64,000 bases of DNA from Flavobacteriales bacterium (GCA_025210805.1 JAOAQX010000023.1:124001-188000), one strand, 5' to 3'. Positions 36,415 through 45,827 are shown, counted from the stretch's first letter. Made by a program: numbers and translations. The notes: generated by a model not told the origin, from the sequence alone.

Positions 36415-37029
36415 CTACTTCTCAGATATCCACTTATCAGTTCTTTTTTGTTGATCATTGTAGGTTAAATAATGTACCGCAATTACTAACTGAATATTTG
36501 GATTGTCTAAATTAAATTTGGATGGATTCTTGTAAATCCTTAGTTGAAATGAATTTATTGGTTCAAAATCACCAGAGTCAATAAGATCTTCAGTATATTT
36601 TTTAATTTCAGTATTGTTTTTTCCGAGCTCAACTAAGTATTTTTGGTATTTTCCGTTATATCTTGAAGTTATCGTCTTTAATTCCAAACCTGTGCTATAA
36701 TACTTTGCTTTTCGAAACTCCCAGATCCCTTCAAAAGTAGACTTAGAAATGGAATGATATAATTCTTTTTGTTTTTCGAAATCCACATTATCTAAAACCG
36801 ATTGCCCATCATCTTCCAATAAATCTGGGAAAACTTTATGAAAACAACTCCTTAAATCTGAGTTTTCGTCTTCACATATTTGGTTATTAAAATACTCTGT
36901 TATTCTCTGTAAGTCGGCTATCTCTTCTTTTGAAAAATTATTACGCAATTCAGATGTCGAGAAACCCGTAGAACAAGATTTTAACACAAGAACACTGATG
37001 ATAAGTAAGATTCTAATTTGTGTTTTCAT
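36415..37029 (-). CDS. Lipoprotein of unknown function (cassette gene)
   Basis: About 204 residues from the ATG at 37029 (MKTQIRILL); an ATG three codons upstream is also possible. A lipobox VLKSC predicts a lipoprotein. The body is mostly charged and helical with the closing NIQLVIAVHYLTYNDQQKRT. I do not recognise the family. It converges on the DUF6624 gene. Confidence 0.6.
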   Translation of the reverse strand: MKTQIRILLIISVLVLKSCSTGFSTSELRNNFSKEEIADLQRITEYFNNQICEDENSDLRSCFHKVFPDLLEDDGQSVLDNVDFEKQKELYHSISKSTFEGIWEFRKAKYYSTGLELKTITSRYNGKYQKYLVELGKNNTEIKKYTEDLIDSGDFEPINSFQLRIYKNPSKFNLDNPNIQLVIAVHYLTYNDQQKRTDKWISEK

Positions 37030-37247
37030 ATTAAGCAATCTAAAAGTTTATAATTAGCCTTTTCAAATAATTGTCAAGGTCAATTTTTGAAAATTTCCTT
37101 TGTAATCAACAATACCCGTCATGAAAAATTGAAAAGATATCTCGTGTATTATTTCGTATTGCATTCATGTTTAAACATCTATAGCGGCAATAAAACCTAG
37201 TCTGATGTTCTGAATCATCAAACTGTGCTCTGGGAGTATTACAGTAT

Positions 37248-38225
37248 TTATCGTATTCCATTTCCATTTAATTCCATATTTGGCAATGATTCCTCATTTT
37301 TGAGAAATCTTTTAAACCAGTTCATTACTTCATAGTCTACTTCATCTCTAAATGCTCTCAATCCGTGATCTCCACCTTCATAAATTTTTAATTTATATGG
37401 AATCTTATATTTTTTTAACTCCTTTGCCAGTTTTAGTGAGTTGGATGCTTTTACTTTCCTATCCGAATTTCCATGTAGAATTAATAATGGCACATCTTTA
37501 GGAAATTTGTAAGCAAAGTAGTAGGCTGACCTTTTTTTTAGTTCTATTTCTTTATTTTTCCAATATTTTGGAATTAATTCAGCATAGACTTTTGTCTCCA
37601 TTATTGGTCTATCAATAACTGTTTTGTCAGATGGTGCTCCTCCAACAACTGCAGCTTTTATTTGATTTGTTTTCGGTAAAGTAAGATATGTCATCATACC
37701 TCCCCTACTCCAGCCATACATTCCAATTTTTGTTTCATCAGCTTCTGGGAATTCTTTAACAACTTCAATTAAGTTTAACACATCGTTTACATCTTTTCCA
37801 CCAAATTCATCTTTTCCTTCACTTTCTCCACATCCACGATAATTACAACCTATTACCACATAACCTTCATTTGCCATTTTTGAAAAATTATAAGCCACTG
37901 GATATTTTGCTTTTCCTTCAAACAATTGTAATGCTCCAAAATCTCGATTTCCTCCTCTATTGTAAAGTATCACTGGATATTTTCCTGCTTTCTTAGGAAT
38001 TGCAGCAAAGGCCTGAATTTTCAATCCATCGCTCAAATATGTTATTTCAAACATATTAACATTCTCCAAAAAGTGAAATTTCTTCGAAAATTTCTTATCA
38101 TCAAAGTTTTCATACAAATTTTTATAGTTCTCCCAATTGATTTTCTGCTTCTCTACAATTAGTGCATCTTGAGTTGAACATGAGAAATTCAAAAGAGTTA
38201 GCAGAATTAATATCGTTTGTTTCAT
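37248..38225 (-). CDS. Alpha/beta hydrolase lipoprotein, S9/prolyl oligopeptidase-like
   Basis: A 325-residue hydrolase with a lipobox (LLNFSC, C16). The catalytic triad fits S173 in GWSRGG, D255 in LHGNSDRKV and H287 in GGDHGLRAF. The N-terminal third (EITYLSDGLKIQAFAAIPKK) matches the short dipeptidyl-peptidase-like or acyl-peptidase-like hydrolases. The substrate is not known. It lies in the left cassette cluster on the minus strand; the 3' spacer ends just outside (37039-37247 has no gene). Confidence 0.8.
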   Translation of the reverse strand: MKQTILILLTLLNFSCSTQDALIVEKQKINWENYKNLYENFDDKKFSKKFHFLENVNMFEITYLSDGLKIQAFAAIPKKAGKYPVILYNRGGNRDFGALQLFEGKAKYPVAYNFSKMANEGYVVIGCNYRGCGESEGKDEFGGKDVNDVLNLIEVVKEFPEADETKIGMYGWSRGGMMTYLTLPKTNQIKAAVVGGAPSDKTVIDRPIMETKVYAELIPKYWKNKEIELKKRSAYYFAYKFPKDVPLLILHGNSDRKVKASNSLKLAKELKKYKIPYKLKIYEGGDHGLRAFRDEVDYEVMNWFKRFLKNEESLPNMELNGNGIR

Positions 38226-38346
38226 TTTTTCTATTTATGAGTGAAAAGAACAAGTCTAAAGACATATCTTACTCAAAAAAGCACATTTAAATACCTTAAT
38301 AAGGTGATTTCTACATAAAAACTATACTTCGACGCCATCGCTTTGA

Positions 38347-38457
38347 TCCCGAAAAGTCGGGACAGGTCTTTCTTTATTTTATTCAGTTGTTTTTTAAAAA
38401 AGTGTTCATCTGTTCGCTTCGCTCGGGTGACATAAAGAAAGAGCCCTTTCTTATGTC
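38347..38457. repeat. Hairpins between the two hydrolase genes
   Basis: CCCGAAAAGTCGGG (38347-38360 region) repeats the small stem seen elsewhere. GACATAAAGAAAG (38429-38441) pairs with CTTTCTTATGTC (38446-38457), overlapping the stop of the esterase gene, a possible transcription end or 3' stabiliser for it. Confidence 0.45.
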
Positions 38458-39355
38458 ATTTTCTCAATCCATTAATATCATATCGTGATACAAAATTCCA
38501 GATCAATTCGGCGGTACTTTGACCTTGATAAGTAGCGCTGAACCACACATGGTTACCTCCAATGTATTTGTAATGCTCAACAGAAACTAAATTATCACCT
38601 TGATCATGGATATAATGTTCAATTGTCATTCCTCCACCATTGTCTGTGCTTATAGTTGGGCTTGTGGTTGTATTATTGAAATCAATCCAATGATCTAAGA
38701 CACTCTGAGTAGAATTATAATAGCTGTTTCCATGATAAGGAAGAACCGCATCAGATGTCCCGTGAAGATGTATCACAGGTATGGGATGACTGGTAGGTCC
38801 TGTGCAATCTAACATAGTTCCTGAAACAGATCCTACAGCCGCTATTAATTCGCTTTTATAATTTGCAAGTCCATAAGCCATCATTCCTCCATTAGAAAAC
38901 CCAACCGCGTAAATCCTTTTTGAGTCAACACTATAGTCATAGGAGATATCATTTATCATCGCTTCAACAAATCCAAAGTCATCAACATTACTTTTATTGT
39001 CTCCACCTGTTGGACAAGGATTCCAATGTGAAGAACCATCAGCACAACTACCTTGTGGATATGCCAAAATAAAAGTGTCGGATTCCGCCACTGTACGCAT
39101 ATCAGCATAGTTCATATATTCACTTGCACTACTTCCAAAACCATGAAAATTTAATACTAGTGGAACAGGAGATTTCCCATCATAAGAACTGGGTATATAC
39201 AATACATATTTTCTATCGATACCATCATGAATAATTGATTGAGAATTTGTATTTGAATAACATGATTCCTCATTTTTATCATTATCCTGACCTTTATTAC
39301 AGCTGTACATCAGTAACAAAATAACAAGGATAAAAAATGATCTGCTTTTATTCAT
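38456..39355 (-). CDS. PHB depolymerase/feruloyl esterase-like lipoprotein (CE1-like)
   Basis: A 299-residue alpha/beta hydrolase with a lipobox (LLMYSC, C19). The triad fits S154 (GFSNGG), D202 (HGTSDAVLP) and H269 (GGNHVW); VPLVLNFHGFG supplies the oxyanion hole. Two to four cysteines (SSHWNPCPTGG, MLDCTG) may form disulfides. This is the LpqC/CE1 esterase group, acting on polyesters or feruloyl sugar esters outside the cytoplasm. It is a minus-strand gene of the left cluster. Confidence 0.83.
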   Translation of the reverse strand: MNKSRSFFILVILLLMYSCNKGQDNDKNEESCYSNTNSQSIIHDGIDRKYVLYIPSSYDGKSPVPLVLNFHGFGSSASEYMNYADMRTVAESDTFILAYPQGSCADGSSHWNPCPTGGDNKSNVDDFGFVEAMINDISYDYSVDSKRIYAVGFSNGGMMAYGLANYKSELIAAVGSVSGTMLDCTGPTSHPIPVIHLHGTSDAVLPYHGNSYYNSTQSVLDHWIDFNNTTTSPTISTDNGGGMTIEHYIHDQGDNLVSVEHYKYIGGNHVWFSATYQGQSTAELIWNFVSRYDINGLRK

Positions 39356-39673
39356 GATCTTTTAGTTGAATTACGTATATGTTTGATTATATGAAATATA
39401 GTCTACTTATATCCGACTATGATTTCATTTTTTTAAACTAAAACCCTTACCCGTGGTTTTAATCAAAAATACATTAAAATAACTAGTGTTAAGAAAGATA
39501 AAATTAGAAATAAAAAAATAGACCTATGGTATTTTTAAAAATCGTCTTGTTCCTAGGCTTGAATCCAACGATAAATTTGCCGCAAGCTTGATTTTTTTTC
39601 GAAACGAAGGCAGACCTTTTTGTTTTAGCTTATTCCGATGCTTTCGGGGAAGGCTAACTAGTTCAGATTTTGC
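39356..39673. other. Spacer with a B-element remnant (minus strand)
   Basis: Mostly AT-rich and featureless. At 39634-39673 there is a degenerate B element (minus orientation; TTCCGATGCTTTCGGGGAA and GTTCAGATTTTGC), which merges directly with the stop of the next gene. No frame looks coding. Confidence 0.5.
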
Positions 39674-40444
39674 TTATTTTTTATATCCTGTTGTGAATAA
39701 ATTTCTTGCTCCTCTAATCCCGCACTTTTGATATTTATTATAAACTTGTGCTGCTCGTTCATCTATTTGTTTTCCATTTTCATTATTAATCCAACCATCA
39801 ATTGCAGCTTTTAATATATATGCTTCTGGAGCCATTAAATGAGTTGTCCATAGAATTGGCGTCGCATTAGCTTTTCTAATTTCAGGAGTAAAATACTTTC
39901 TACTATAACAAGCCAAAATCATAACATCTCTTTTCTTTTTTTCTATTTCTTTATATGTAATATTCACATCAAATTCCATTAATCCGTCATGTCCTATATA
40001 AGCTAACAAATCAGAATCTCCTCCAAAATTTAGTTCAATATTATTCTCTTTAATTTTAATTGGATTTTGAGTATTTGATGCTTTTAAAAAATCTTCAATA
40101 CAAAGTTTAATTTGTTCTCCATCATAAGCATCTGCTAACAAATAAACATCTTTTTTTGAATGTTTAAAAAGTAATCTATCTAAAATATATGGATTAGATG
40201 ATTGTAATTTCTTAACTAAAACCCAATCTTTTGTTCTTCGTTTCAAAAATGATTTCACTCCATAACCTGCTCCCCAATAAAGATTTAAATTAGGATCTTT
40301 TCCATTTCCAATTTGTTCTGGCACTGGAACTATACCTTGAAATTCATTATCACATAATGCAACAAAAACGTGTATTGTCTTTGATTGAGAATAACTTTTT
40401 ATTGAAAAAATCAATAATATTAAAATCAATAAGTTTCTTTTCAT
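39674..40444 (-). CDS. Secreted protein with caspase-like His/Cys motif (cassette gene)
   Basis: A 256-residue protein with a signal peptide (LIFSIKSYSQ). Two motifs stand out: Y-I-G-H152-D-G (LLAYIGHDGLMEF) after a beta strand, and L-A-C179-Y-S (DVMILACYSRKYF) about 25 residues later. A His-Gly followed by ACxS is the layout of clan CD cysteine peptidases (caspase, CHAT, gingipain). I do not recognise a named family, so peptidase activity is an inference. The 3' end merges with a B-element remnant. Confidence 0.62.
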   Translation of the reverse strand: MKRNLLILILLIFSIKSYSQSKTIHVFVALCDNEFQGIVPVPEQIGNGKDPNLNLYWGAGYGVKSFLKRRTKDWVLVKKLQSSNPYILDRLLFKHSKKDVYLLADAYDGEQIKLCIEDFLKASNTQNPIKIKENNIELNFGGDSDLLAYIGHDGLMEFDVNITYKEIEKKKRDVMILACYSRKYFTPEIRKANATPILWTTHLMAPEAYILKAAIDGWINNENGKQIDERAAQVYNKYQKCGIRGARNLFTTGYKK

Positions 40445-40726
40445 TTTGTTCTTTTTTTAAAAAAAATAGCACAGAGAATGATATCCTCCAAATCCATTTA
40501 CCAATAATAAAATCCACATTTCCTGACTTCTTCAAGCTACCCAATTAGTAGAGTTTGACATAAGATGTTCTGAGAATCGAACTAATGTTCTTTCAGTCAC
40601 TCGATCAGTTTGTTGGATTTTTTTCTCTTTTAATTAAAATTACCCAAGTTTTCCCAGATATCAATGAGCTATTTTTTAAGTTTTGTTTTGTGAGTATTTG
40701 AAGGTTTATTTATTAGATTTGATTTT
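40445..40726. other. Non-coding spacer
   Basis: A 282 bp AT-rich stretch between the caspase-like gene and the nonsense-mutated membrane protein gene. I see no hairpin repeat or coding frame in it. Confidence 0.45.
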
Positions 40727-41287
40727 TCATATAAATATTTCCTTGTCAACACCATCAATTTTGTGTTTTACCTTCTGTCCCATACTAGCTGAAACATAAC
40801 CTGCTACTGTTTCTTCTTTTCTTTGCCCACTTGATAGGTAGTCAATATATATTGAGCAATCACCCGTTATTTCCACCCAAACAGTTTTACTCTCTCCAAC
40901 TTCGAGTTTATCAATATGTCAGCCTCCACATCCAACAATATTAACATCCGTAATTGTAGTGTTTGTTTCATTAGTGAAATTAATTCTCATTGTCCCTAGT
41001 AGATTTATAGCCACCAGACAATAAGCAATCATAATTGGAATATTCAGAAACATTAGTACCGAAGTGTTCTGTAGTCTTTTTCTATTCGTTTTTGCATTTT
41101 GAATCTTTATTAAAATGGCGATTAATATAACAATGTTTATCAGTCCATTTAATGCAATAAATCCATAACCAACTAAAAGAATTTCAAAGGCAGAAGTCAA
41201 ATAGTAAAGACTGAATATTATTGTTCCTATAATAAAGGTAAATAATGCTGTTAATCGTCCAGTTTTTATGTACTGCTCAGTTGTCAT
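40727..41287 (-). pseudogene. Membrane protein gene interrupted by an in-frame TGA
   Basis: The frame from 41287 encodes 122 residues with three or four membrane helices and stops at a TGA (40919-40921) after NIVGCGG. The same frame continues for 63 more codons (HIDKLEVGESKTVWVEITGD and on to KIDGVDKEIFI) before a second stop at 40727. Together this makes one about 186-residue protein, so a single base change (GGA to TGA) is the likely cause. I recall full-length relatives with GCGG joined to HIDKLE. Its function is unknown. It shows decay of a cassette gene. Confidence 0.78.
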
Positions 41288-41391
41288 ATTTATCTGTTTG
41301 AAAAAAAACTCTTTTTGTTTCTATTTTTTGGTAATGATTTATCTGTTTGCGAATAGAACACCTATCATGGGTAGCTTTTTCTCAAAAAGGC

Positions 41392-41473
41392 AGGCTATCA
41401 AGATATTTTCGGACAGACTATTGAGTTCATATTTTACTCTGCGAGTAATCTGAAGATTTAGTTGTTTAGCACT
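41392..41473 (-). repeat. B element (cassette 41477, 3' side)
   Basis: On the minus strand CTAAACAACTAAATCTTCAG then ATTACTCGCAGAG and the closing arm, directly after the stop of the gene at 41477. It is part of the recurring downstream spacer. Confidence 0.6.
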
Positions 41474-41476
41474 AGT

Positions 41477-42229
41477 TTATATGTTTAAATTGTCAGCTCC
41501 ATATTCTTCATACCATTTGATTATTGATTTTCTTAATGAGGCTACATCTTTATTAAAGTCAGAAGGAGTTCTATAAAATTCATATGTCCAACCAGCTGTA
41601 ATATCATCAGAGTCCATTTTTTTATCGTGGTATAATAAAACGTAACTTTTAGTTTTTAAATCCTCTTTATTTATAGAAAAAAAATATTGTAGTGGTCTAT
41701 AAAGTTTTTTGAGTTCATCAGAAATAGTTTTAGGTAAAAGAGGGTGGTTTTTGAATTTTAAAAAAGGGAAAGTGTTTTCTATATTATTTCCTCTCACACA
41801 AATAATGTCAAATTTAGAGTAATTAAATCCCAATGCAATTTCAAAAAAACTAAATGTATATCCTGTTATTATTTGATGTTCTTTGCCAGAAGAATCAGGA
41901 GTCATTTTATACATCATATTAGATATTTCCATTGAGCTAATAGAAGTTGCTAATTCTGAAACAATTTCTAGCTGTTTATTATGAAATTGTTTTTTTACAT
42001 CAAAATTTTTAAATGCTTTGTAAGCTAAAACAACTAAAATAACATTAATTATTAAACTCCAAAAAGCGATAACTACCCCCTGAAATGAAGCAAATTCAGA
42101 CAGAATAGTTGAATTTATTGGTGATTCTATACTTATAAAATAATCTTTAATCCAAAATAATAGTGGGACAATCAGACTCAAACCAATCAGAGAACAGCCA
42201 ATAATTAGAGTTAGTTTTATTTTTTTCAT
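41477..42229 (-). CDS. Two-helix membrane protein of unknown function (cassette gene)
   Basis: A 250-residue protein with two N-terminal membrane helices (about 7-28 and 48-70) and a cytoplasmic region of about 175 residues with ITAGWTYEFYRTPSDF. I do not recognise the family. Such two-helix proteins with a soluble domain occur among phage-defence and stress genes, but nothing here proves that. It is AT-rich and followed by a B element. Confidence 0.62.
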   Translation of the reverse strand: MKKIKLTLIIGCSLIGLSLIVPLLFWIKDYFISIESPINSTILSEFASFQGVVIAFWSLIINVILVVLAYKAFKNFDVKKQFHNKQLEIVSELATSISSMEISNMMYKMTPDSSGKEHQIITGYTFSFFEIALGFNYSKFDIICVRGNNIENTFPFLKFKNHPLLPKTISDELKKLYRPLQYFFSINKEDLKTKSYVLLYHDKKMDSDDITAGWTYEFYRTPSDFNKDVASLRKSIIKWYEEYGADNLNI

Positions 42230-42421
42230 AATTGTAGTTAAGGTTTAAAGCAAACGGAAGTTTTAATTTCGTTTTCTGTTGTAAAGCTTTTGTTTTATAA
42301 GGTTTAAATCGATTGCCTTTTCTAAATATCCGACAATTCTAAAAAATACTTGTTATGACTTAAAATGAAAAACCAAGTCCATTTGCTTTAGCAATTTCAA
42401 TTGGAGCTTTAAGTGGAACTG

Positions 42422-42760
42422 TTATCGCTTATTTAAAGCAATAATAGACACGACTAAGGATATAATACTAATTATTATAGGGAGATGTTTTGAGTATAAC
42501 TCTATTATTTTCAATTTAACGAAACCTCCTTTTTTTAAGAAATTTTCGGTATTATGATTAGGTTTTATTGAAGCACCCTTGATGTATTCTATTATCTCTA
42601 CTGATTCGTTATTTACTTTTATTATTTTTTTATAAAGTCTTTTAAACTCCGTTTCAGATATGTTCATTAGTTTAGAATACGTTTCCACTTGACTTTTACT
42701 GTCGTGCTTTAATTTTACAGATAGCTTTAGAATGTTATTCATTTGTATCTCATCTTTCAT
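42422..42760 (-). CDS. Small helical protein with C-terminal membrane anchor (cassette gene)
   Basis: About 112 residues from the ATG at 42760 (MKDEIQMNNILKL); an upstream in-frame ATG at 42793 falls inside the cassette boundary palindrome and is unlikely. The body is helical and charged, and the last 20 residues (HLPIIISIISLVVSIIALNK) form a membrane tail. It has no family I recognise. The GTTGTTGGTGAG boundary lies 21 bp upstream. Confidence 0.6.
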   Translation of the reverse strand: MKDEIQMNNILKLSVKLKHDSKSQVETYSKLMNISETEFKRLYKKIIKVNNESVEIIEYIKGASIKPNHNTENFLKKGGFVKLKIIELYSKHLPIIISIISLVVSIIALNKR

Positions 42761-42780
42761 ATTTAGTTCTGTTAAATACT

Positions 42781-42987
42781 CACCAACAACCATATAAACA
42801 CACCCTCAAATAACAAAGGCACATTCATAAGTCATTATACGTTTATACTTTTTTGTCATAATAAAAAACACAAAAAGCCCAATAAACACAGGTTTTGGAG
42901 GTGAATTTAGAGGTACTATTTATATTTTTGAATATCATAAGACTAAGGTACGAAAAACAATTTTATGAAGGAAGGATAAACGAATAA
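42781..42987 (-). repeat. Repeat A copy 6 (minus) with attC-like palindrome
   Basis: Minus-strand copy of repeat A. The palindrome (42785-42843) ends in GTTGTTGGTG before the gene at 42760. The repeat body continues to 42987 and is then interrupted by the MITE-like element. Confidence 0.72.
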
Positions 42988-42988
42988 T

Positions 42989-43152
42989 ACCAATTACGGT
43001 GTTCATTTACCCATTGATTTTAGTCTCTTTTTCGGAGAAATTCGTTGTCGAACATCCCCCTTTCCCTCCCGATAAATCGGGACAAGCTATTCGAAGAGGG
43101 CTTATACCAACCTGTAAATCAACACCGTAATTGGTATAATTAACCGAATATT
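42989..43152. mobile_element. MITE-like element, copy 1 (164 bp)
   Basis: It has a 24 bp near-perfect terminal inverted repeat (ACCAATTACGGTGTTCATTTAC and its complement ending near 43137) around a short core with no gene. It is flanked by CGAATAAT (42981-42988) and CGAATGAT (43153-43160), an 8 bp target duplication with one change. Repeat A copies 1, 3, 4 and 5 lack it and show the uninterrupted site. The core contains CCCGATAAATCGGG. Confidence 0.72.
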
Positions 43153-43435
43153 CGAATGATATACGGCTATTGTTTTTAGATTTAGTTGGACTTATCTTTC
43201 CCTGCTCGATCTCCCTAGCCCCGCTCCCGCCAACAAAAACACACAGTGATTTACTCCTGACAATTTTTAATTGGTAGCCGTACTGAGAATAAAGAACCAC
43301 AAAGCATACAACAAAACCCATTAAGGTTTTTTTTTCTTGTAAAAAAGTTGATTTGGCTTGATTATCTGTGTCCACACACCTTGTCCCGAGTATCGGGGAA
43401 TTAGAATTGGCGGAGCGGGGGAAGTATTACATTCA
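43153..43435. other. Remainder of repeat A copy and degenerate spacer
   Basis: 43153-43219 repeats the outer part of repeat A (ATACGGCTATTGTTTTTAG, GATCTCCCTAGCCCCG). Two overlapping frames in 43007-43375 are made of repeat sequence and are not genes. Another CCCGA/TCGGG pair lies at 43380-43400. Confidence 0.5.
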
Positions 43436-43824
43436 TTAGTCTTTTATATTATGCCATTCATGATCGCACCCATTTCTACATTCTGTTTCACGTCTAAAAG
43501 TATCAGCTGTCTTGAAAATACTCAACATGATTATAAAAGATTTTCGTAATTCAGAATCAGGTAAGTCTACAGTTTTATTAGTTGCTATCTTAAAAGCATG
43601 TGTTTTGAAAAGAACTACTGGTGTCATTGTTTCTTTAATCGGTGCAATTTTTATTGCAGTCAAAATTAACTCGTCAGTTGGATGTGATTGTTGATGAACA
43701 TAATTAAATTATCTCGAATCCCCTTTTGAGCAGACAAATCAAACTGGTCAAACCAATCCATTATCTCAGAGTCAGACAGTTTATCTTGAGCGTATTTGTT
43801 AATATTTACTTCTATCTCTGTCAT
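43436..43824 (-). pseudogene. DUF5958-like gene broken by a one-base deletion
   Basis: From the ATG at 43824, MTEIEVNINKYAQDKLSDSE continues to MFI and then runs off into NNHIQLTS and a stop. In the next frame the protein continues QQSHPTDELILTAIKIAPIK to GCDHEWHNIKD with its stop at 43436. Joining the frames at about 43694 by one added base (ATT CAA) restores MFIQQSHPTDEL, as expected for the family. Total length is about 129 residues, usual for this family. I assign DUF5958 from memory of its N-terminus and the QQSHPT and CDHEWHN motifs. Function unknown. Confidence 0.72.
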
Positions 43825-44062
43825 TATTTTTGAAATGTTCTTCGAAACGTAAGCAAACCATTTCTCTGTATATTTTAAGAAAGGTGTAATGCCGATACAT
43901 TACTAAAAGTCAATCGTGAACATGGTGAATTAATTGTGTATTCAGTAAGTAATCAGTACAACAGCTTGGTTTTTTCTCAATCCCGATGTTTCGGGACAGA
44001 CTATTGAGTTCATATTTTGCTCTGCGAGTAATCTAAAGATTTAGTTGTTACCCACAGTTATC
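43825..44062 (-). repeat. Downstream spacer with hairpin D and B element (cassette 44066)
   Basis: Reading on the minus strand from the 44066 gene: B element (about 44058-43978), a CCCGA..TCGGG stem, the 65 bp hairpin D (43956-43892) and the conserved block around CGTTTCGAAGAAC (43830-43860). The pseudogene ATG follows directly. Confidence 0.65.
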
Positions 44063-44065
44063 ATT

Positions 44066-45079
44066 TTAAATATCCCAATTCTCTCCGAAATACAGTATTG
44101 ACTTTGCTAATCTTTCATTCTCCTCTACCCATAAATCATCAATAAATAGAAAATAGTTGTAAAATATTTCGATCGAGTTAACTGATATTTCTGCAGAATG
44201 CTCATTTACAATAATTTTGCTTTTTTCAGGAAGATTACTTAATTCCATTTCCTTAATTTCAGATAAAGATTTTTCTTGTATTTCTATATCTTCAAGTTCC
44301 GTAATTGGATAGTTTGCAAATGTTTCTAATACTTTTTTTAAATTATTGCTTTTTAGTTGGTTTTCAATATGTTTTATGTAGTTTAATTCATTTATAGAAT
44401 ATAAAACATCTTCAATCTCATTAATTTCGTTATTTACCAAAAAGTCAAGAAGATTATTTAATCTAACACCTTCTATTTTTATGACTGTCATATCCTCAAG
44501 ATTTGAACCGTCATAAATTGGTGAGGACAAGAAATATGTATAACCTTCATTCTTTCCCTTTACATTTAATGTTGGAATGTCTTCGTTAATTTTAATTCCG
44601 TTTATTCCAAATGAAGTCGGTAAAATATCATTAAACCAGATTTCTGTTTTTTCTTTGTTTTGTTTTTTATACTCTTCTGTGAAAATAAACCAACCTAATT
44701 CAATTTCATCATCATCAGTAGCAACTTTTATACAGTTTTCATCTCCAGTGATTTCATTTATATATAAGCCTTCTTCTAATAATTCAAGTAAGTTTTGGAA
44801 ATTTTCAGGTTTTTTAGGTTTTGATTCATCTTTATTTCCCTTATGTCCTTTTTTTTCAAATAGTTTACTAAAAAGAGATTGTTTTTTTTCTTTTACTTCT
44901 TCTGTTTTAATGTCAATGGGAAAACCATAAACGTCTATTCCTAACAAATCAGAATATTTGTCTGAATTTAAAGTTTCCCAATTTTCAATAAACCAATCAT
45001 ATATAGAGTTTGATTCAAATTCTTTAATGTGTCTTAGGTTTGATTTATATGCTGTTCTATATGCAAAATATATTTTCAT
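44066..45079 (-). CDS. Protein of unknown function (cassette gene)
   Basis: A 337-residue soluble protein without signal peptide. It starts MKIYFAYRTAYKSNLRHIKE, has a lysine-rich linker (EKKQSLFSKLFEKKGHKGNK) and an acidic remainder. I do not recognise a family. The cassette signature is clear: the start side has GTTACTCACA (45104-45095) and the end side TGTGGGTAAC (44056-44047), complementary over ten bases with one mismatch. Confidence 0.65.
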   Translation of the reverse strand: MKIYFAYRTAYKSNLRHIKEFESNSIYDWFIENWETLNSDKYSDLLGIDVYGFPIDIKTEEVKEKKQSLFSKLFEKKGHKGNKDESKPKKPENFQNLLELLEEGLYINEITGDENCIKVATDDDEIELGWFIFTEEYKKQNKEKTEIWFNDILPTSFGINGIKINEDIPTLNVKGKNEGYTYFLSSPIYDGSNLEDMTVIKIEGVRLNNLLDFLVNNEINEIEDVLYSINELNYIKHIENQLKSNNLKKVLETFANYPITELEDIEIQEKSLSEIKEMELSNLPEKSKIIVNEHSAEISVNSIEIFYNYFLFIDDLWVEENERLAKSILYFGENWDI

Positions 45080-45826
45080 TTGTATTTTTTTAATTGTGAG
45101 TAACGTCCTCGGCTATGCGTAGTGCGGGTTTTAAAAGCTGAACTTATGGTTTAGCACAGACCCAAGCGATCCTTTTGTTTATTGGTTAAATTTCTGTTTA
45201 CTAATATACAAATTGTGAGCGGTTTTCTTGTAATGACCTTTCGGTTTTTCCTATCAGCCCGCATTACGTATGAGCCATTGTTGAACTAAACCCGTTTCAC
45301 GGGTAGTTTTTTCCCGAAATTACTTAAAACTACAAAATTCTCTAATTTTAAGAAAGTCAAAATTACATATTATGAAAAAAAAGAGAACTTTTAGTAGACA
45401 AAACCTAAGGTAAAAAAAACGAAACGCTAAGACGTAATGAGATCGCTATGTCTTGTAGTGAGGTTCTACCAAAAAACGAACAACAAACCGATATTCTCCT
45501 ACCAAAAAAAGACCTTTGATTGCTCAAAAGTCTTCTCTTTATCTTCTTAAAGTCCTGAAAAATGGATTTGTATAGCCTAAACTTATTTGTCGCAAAACCC
45601 ATAGTGTCTTGAAATGTTTTTCGAAACGTAAGTAAACCATTTCTCTGTGTAATTTAAGAAAAGTGTAATGCCGATACATTACTAAAAGTCAATTATGAAC
45701 AAAGTGAACTAATTGAATATTTTTGTAAGTAATCGGTACAACAGTGTGGGTTTTAGTCAATCCCGATGTTTCGGGATCTTCAGATTTTGCTCTGTGCGTG
45801 ATTTGAAGATTTAGTTATTGTACGTA
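45080..45826 (-). repeat. Long intercassette spacer, copy 1 (palindromes, hairpin D, B element)
   Basis: This 747 bp region has no gene. 45095-45290 is a palindrome unique to this cassette (GGCTCATACGTAATGCGGG near 45262-45280 faces CCCGCACTACGCATAGCC near 45105-45125). 45270-45826 is an inverted copy of 61719-62277, including hairpin D (45672-45736), a CCCGA/TCGGG stem and the B element (45757-45826). Confidence 0.7.
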
Positions 45827-45827
45827 G

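Noticed and set aside
36276-36515. 79-codon plus-strand frame after the DUF6624 gene
   Set aside because: It reads through the DUF6624 end and the B element and has no ribosome site or composition of its own.
42239-42421. Possible short plus-strand coding remnant (KPSPFALAISIGALSG type reading)
   Set aside because: It has no start, no upstream frame and no repeat of the pattern elsewhere. The reading is probably fortuitous.
43007-43375. 122-codon minus-strand frame in the repeat
   Set aside because: It is made of the repeat A/MITE sequence that recurs at 47889-48089, shows no protein-like composition, and would start in non-coding repeat.
43512-43694. 60-codon plus-strand frame
   Set aside because: It is the antisense of the DUF5958-like pseudogene.
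45405-45602. 65-codon minus-strand frame, and the matching plus-strand frame at 61866-62156
   Set aside because: Both lie in the long spacer repeat and read similar peptides because the spacer is duplicated. There is no start context, and the frame does not continue through the other spacer copies. A decayed ancestral gene cannot be excluded.
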